From the NCBI GenBank assembly GCA_015069185.1, contig SVJB01000002.1, positions 109,089 through 173,088 on the forward strand: a stretch of 64,000 nt of DNA, in the 5' to 3' direction. Shown piece after piece: positions 61,700 to 64,000 of this stretch. The notes under the pieces are model-generated. The model searched no databases, was not told where the DNA came from, and saw only the letters and a list, made by a program, of their open reading frames with translations. The first letter of the stretch is position 1. Each line of letters starts with the position of its first letter. Position numbers and translations under genes: made by a program. The DNA comes from Oscillospiraceae bacterium. GTDB taxonomy: Bacteria; Bacillota; Clostridia; UBA1212; UBA1255.

Positions 61700-62320
61700 A
61701 TGATTGAAAATAGATTTTACATATGTGAGAAATGCGGAAACATAATTGGCATGGTGCATGATTCAGGAGTACCCATGATGTGTTGTTTGCGCCCAATGAC
61801 CAAGCTAGAGCCTGGTACAGTAGATGCCAGCAAAGAGAAGCATGTACCTGTTATTACTATAGAGGACAATTTGGTCAGAATTGATGTTGGGGCAATTGAG
61901 CATCCGATGACAGAGGAGCATAATATTTCCTGGATATATCTTCTGACTGACAAGGGTGGCCACCGCAAGGTGCTTAAGGCTGGTGACGCACCAGTTGCGG
62001 TGTTTTCTTTATATGATGAAAAACCAATTGCAGCATATGCATATTGTAATTTGCATGGCCTTTGGATGGATGAGGTTGAGAAGCTTCCTGTATGTGATTT
62101 GAAGCCGGTTGATACAAACACAAGTGAGAACTATGTTGTATGTAAATGCAATAATGTATCTTATTTTGATATTCTTGATGCAATTCATGGTAGCAAAAGT
62201 ATTGATTCGTTGCTTGATGTTTTTGAAAATGTTAAGAATACAACAAAATGTTCTACCGGATGCGGTGGATGTTACGATAAAGTTATTAAAATTGTTTCTG
62301 AATCAATGTCTAATGGCTGA
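61700..62320 (+). CDS. Desulfoferrodoxin (superoxide reductase) fused to a BFD-like [2Fe-2S] domain
   Basis: Superoxide reductase reduces superoxide to peroxide in anaerobes. The 206-residue protein has three parts. Residues 1-36 are a desulforedoxin-like FeS4 site with Cys9, Cys12, Cys28 and Cys29. Residues 45-130 are the catalytic neelaredoxin domain with iron ligands His48, His68, His74, Cys116 and His119 (YCNLHGLW). From 145 on is an added BFD-like domain with Cys148, Cys150, Cys188 and Cys191, which should bind [2Fe-2S]. Standard desulfoferrodoxins end near residue 125-130, so the last part is an extra electron-transfer module. AAGGAGG precedes the ATG. It is monocistronic. Confidence 0.88.
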   Translation: MIENRFYICEKCGNIIGMVHDSGVPMMCCLRPMTKLEPGTVDASKEKHVPVITIEDNLVRIDVGAIEHPMTEEHNISWIYLLTDKGGHRKVLKAGDAPVAVFSLYDEKPIAAYAYCNLHGLWMDEVEKLPVCDLKPVDTNTSENYVVCKCNNVSYFDILDAIHGSKSIDSLLDVFENVKNTTKCSTGCGGCYDKVIKIVSESMSNG

Positions 62321-62365
62321 TATTGTTTATGATATAAATTTACCACTGTTTTACTAAGTTGATTG

Positions 62366-62400
62366 GCACGATTAAAGTTGTAAAAAACTTATAATCGTGC
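62366..62400 (+). promoter_or_regulatory. Large inverted repeat with TATAAT in its right arm
   Basis: GCACGATTA (62366-62374) and TAATCGTGC (62392-62400) are a perfect 9-bp inverted repeat, with a nested AAGTT/AACTT. No U-tract follows, so it is a poor terminator. TATAAT at 62390-62395 lies in the right arm but has no good -35. It may be an operator/promoter for the next gene or a weak terminator of the superoxide reductase gene. Confidence 0.45.
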
Positions 62401-62445
62401 TACAATTATTTGGTGTGATTAATTTTTACTTAGGAGAGAGGAAAA

Positions 62446-64000
62446 ATGATTTACAGAGCAGTTGCGGCAACATGTCCGGGCAAAAAAAGTGAACATAATT
62501 CTAATAATTTCTACCTGAATTCAAAGTATATTACAGATGAATATAAGACTTCTGAAATTTTATTAAAGCAGAAAAAAGACCAGGAAGGTTTACAGTTTTA
62601 CGCTTTGGCAGAGGGAAAAGGTAGCGACTCATATATAAATGAGGCGTCACTGATTGCTGTTAAGAAACTAGCAGATTTGCACGAGCAGTGGAAAGAACAA
62701 ACAATTGAAGGTGATGTTTGTGACGCTTTGCAAGGTTATATAGAAGATTACATAGATAATGCAAATCAGGTAATTTGTGCCAGACAACCTTCGGCAGGAC
62801 AAGGTAAGAGTATTATCTCTACTCTTGCAGTTATTGGTATTCATGATAAAGATGTTATTGCTTGTAACCTCGGAAATACACGTATCTATCTTTTCCGTAA
62901 AGGAAAACTTTCGCAAATTTCTGTTGATCATAATCAGGCTCAGCGCATGGTAGAGCTTGGTATTATTGATGAATCGCAGCTTATAGATAATCCTAAGCGT
63001 AAGAGACTCACACAATACTTAGGACCAATGCCCGCAAGCGAGCCGCTGGAACCTAACTGCGTTGAGATACATACACAGCAAGGAGATATGTTCTTGTTAT
63101 GTAGTATGACATTTTGCAATGTTGTAAATGATGAAGAAATCCAAAATATATTTGCAGATTCTCACAGCTTGTCTGAGATTGCAGACAGACTCATGAATCA
63201 GGCAAGTGAGAAAGGCCTTGTAAAAGATACAACAATCATGGTAGTTCGTGCAGTAAAAGATGTGGTTGCACCTGTTACAGTGGCGCCGATTGCAGCTAAC
63301 CATACTGCAAACACTATGAACTCTATTAATGCTGAATCAATTGCTGAAGAAGAAAAGAATGTTACAAAAACTATCGAGCGCAATGAAAATGCTAACAAAG
63401 GTGCTGCGGTAAGTGTGACAAAGAAGCAGAATAAAAAATTAAATAGTTCAGAGAGATCCGTAACAAAGAAAAGTAATAAAACAAAGAATAATGAAGGAGA
63501 AAAAATCTGGCCTGCATTGATTATATTTGGAATAAGTCTGGCTGTTGTTGTTTTTCTTGCCATATTTGGGATAAAAATATATAGAGATAATAAGGCAGAC
63601 CCAAAACCTAATGCAACGCCAATAATTAACGTAGAACCGTCGCCTACGCCTCTGATTACATTAGAGCCAACTCAGGTGCCTACAGGTACTCCTGAAATTA
63701 CTCCTCCTGTAGAAATAACACCTACTCCAACTTTGGAGCCTACAGCGACACCTACTCCTACTATAACACCAACTCCTACGGCTACTCCCACACAGAAGCC
63801 TACGGCAACACCAGAAATAACACCGGAGATAACACCAGAAATAACACCTGAGGCAACACCTGAGGCAACACCAGAAGCAACACCTGAGGCAACACCCGAA
63901 GCAACACCTGAGGCAACACCTGAGGCAACACCTGAGGCAACACCTGAGGCAACACCAGAAGCAACACCTGAGGCAACACCTGAAGCAACACCTGAGGCAA
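62446..64000 (+). CDS. Transmembrane PP2C-like pseudophosphatase with TPEA repeat tail (3' end outside window)
   Basis: This frame has no stop before the window end and is missing from the ORF track. GGAGAGAGG precedes ATG 62446. Residues 1 to about 265 align with PP2C-family Ser/Thr phosphatases (SEHNSNNFYL, FYALAEGKG, VIACNLGNTRIYLFRKG, FLLCSMTF, DTTIMVV). Most metal-binding Asp residues are replaced: Asn20 for the NxD Asp, Glu56 in AEG for DG, Asn144 in LGNTR for GDSR, Met221 in CSMTF for CSDG. It is therefore probably inactive. A Lys/Asn-rich stretch leads to one helix (about 355-377), then an extracellular Thr/Pro-rich region and TPEA repeats. The topology suggests a cytosolic regulatory domain coupled to a wall-spanning tail. 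Confidence 0.8.
   Translation, partial: MIYRAVAATCPGKKSEHNSNNFYLNSKYITDEYKTSEILLKQKKDQEGLQFYALAEGKGSDSYINEASLIAVKKLADLHEQWKEQTIEGDVCDALQGYIEDYIDNANQVICARQPSAGQGKSIISTLAVIGIHDKDVIACNLGNTRIYLFRKGKLSQISVDHNQAQRMVELGIIDESQLIDNPKRKRLTQYLGPMPASEPLEPNCVEIHTQQGDMFLLCSMTFCNVVNDEEIQNIFADSHSLSEIADRLMNQASEKGLVKDTTIMVVRAVKDVVAPVTVAPIAANHTANTMNSINAESIAEEEKNVTKTIERNENANKGAAVSVTKKQNKKLNSSERSVTKKSNKTKNNEGEKIWPALIIFGISLAVVVFLAIFGIKIYRDNKADPKPNATPIINVEPSPTPLITLEPTQVPTGTPEITPPVEITPTPTLEPTATPTPTITPTPTATPTQKPTATPEITPEITPEITPEATPEATPEATPEATPEATPEATPEATPEATPEATPEATPEATPEATPEA
63853..64000 (+). repeat. 12-bp tandem repeat running off the window (12 or more copies)
   Basis: Units of GCAACACCTGAG with few variants encode ATPE over and over. 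It continues to the last base of the window, so the copy number is unknown. Confidence 0.9.

Noticed and set aside
63800-64000. Minus-strand ORF (VLPQVL repeats) at the window end, and possible CRISPR-like array
   Set aside because: It is the complement of the 12-bp TPEA coding repeat. The repeats are contiguous with no spacers, so none of the tandem arrays is a CRISPR.

Overview
This is a chromosomal window from an AT-rich, spore-forming, anaerobic Firmicute, most likely a member of the Clostridia from a gut or similar polymer-rich habitat. The evidence is the rpoC-rpsL-rpsG-fusA-tuf order, AGGAGG-type ribosome binding sites, TTGACA/TATAAT promoters, a spoVM micro-gene and a CotH protein (sporulation), a dockerin module, GH-like secreted proteins and a superoxide reductase. 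No genus can be named from the sequence alone.

Layout. 1-5.5 kb: the 3' end of rpoC, then the str operon (S12, S7, EF-G, EF-Tu) ending in a strong terminator. 5.5-11.7 kb: a small lipoprotein, a four-gene Gld-type ABC cassette (ATPase, permease, GldG-like, DUF4340) and a YkvI-like permease. 11.8-18.7 kb: a run of tightly spaced genes: DUF5711-like, CvpA-like, ruvABC, a QueH-signal peptidase I fusion, rdgB and a DUF362/ferredoxin protein. 18.8-30.5 kb: an arginine operon argG-C-J-B-D-F followed by carA and a carB-dapF fusion, started by a promoter set in TGTATA/TATACA palindromes. 30.5-31 kb: the only long gene-free stretch, holding a terminator and three spaced inverted repeats. 31-37.9 kb (minus strand): a nuclease-fold protein, pyridoxal kinase, a short MocR-type regulator and a heterodimeric ABC exporter. 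38-41.8 kb: a CotH lipoprotein, a small membrane protein, tRNA-Met and tRNA-Glu. 41.8-54.6 kb: a glycosidase-like protein with an inserted zinc ribbon, recG, a Gfo/Idh oxidoreductase, ychF, a two-component system with an HtrA protease and endonuclease III, spoVM and tmcAL. 54.6-64 kb: a surface operon (dockerin protein, two Thr/Pro-repeat membrane proteins, a membrane phosphoesterase, a GH99-like lipoprotein), a superoxide reductase with an extra [2Fe-2S] domain, and a transmembrane protein with a PP2C-like domain that runs off the window.

Most notable points. (1) The CarA in the arginine operon has lost all three glutaminase triad residues (Cys to Gly, His to Val, Glu to Asp), so this carbamoyl-phosphate synthase should use free ammonia. 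(2) Its CarB partner is fused in frame to a DapF-like domain that has Ala in place of the first catalytic Cys. (3) QueH (tRNA queuosine synthesis) is fused to signal peptidase I. (4) The last gene, absent from the ORF track because it has no stop in the window, is a PP2C-like pseudophosphatase with one membrane helix and a TPEA repeat tail. (5) Three copies of TTTTTTCAA-N15-TTGAAAA lie in the gap after carB-dapF. (6) A dockerin protein sits in one operon with membrane proteins carrying exact 24-bp and 15-bp repeat arrays.

All family assignments come from reading motifs; no database search was possible.
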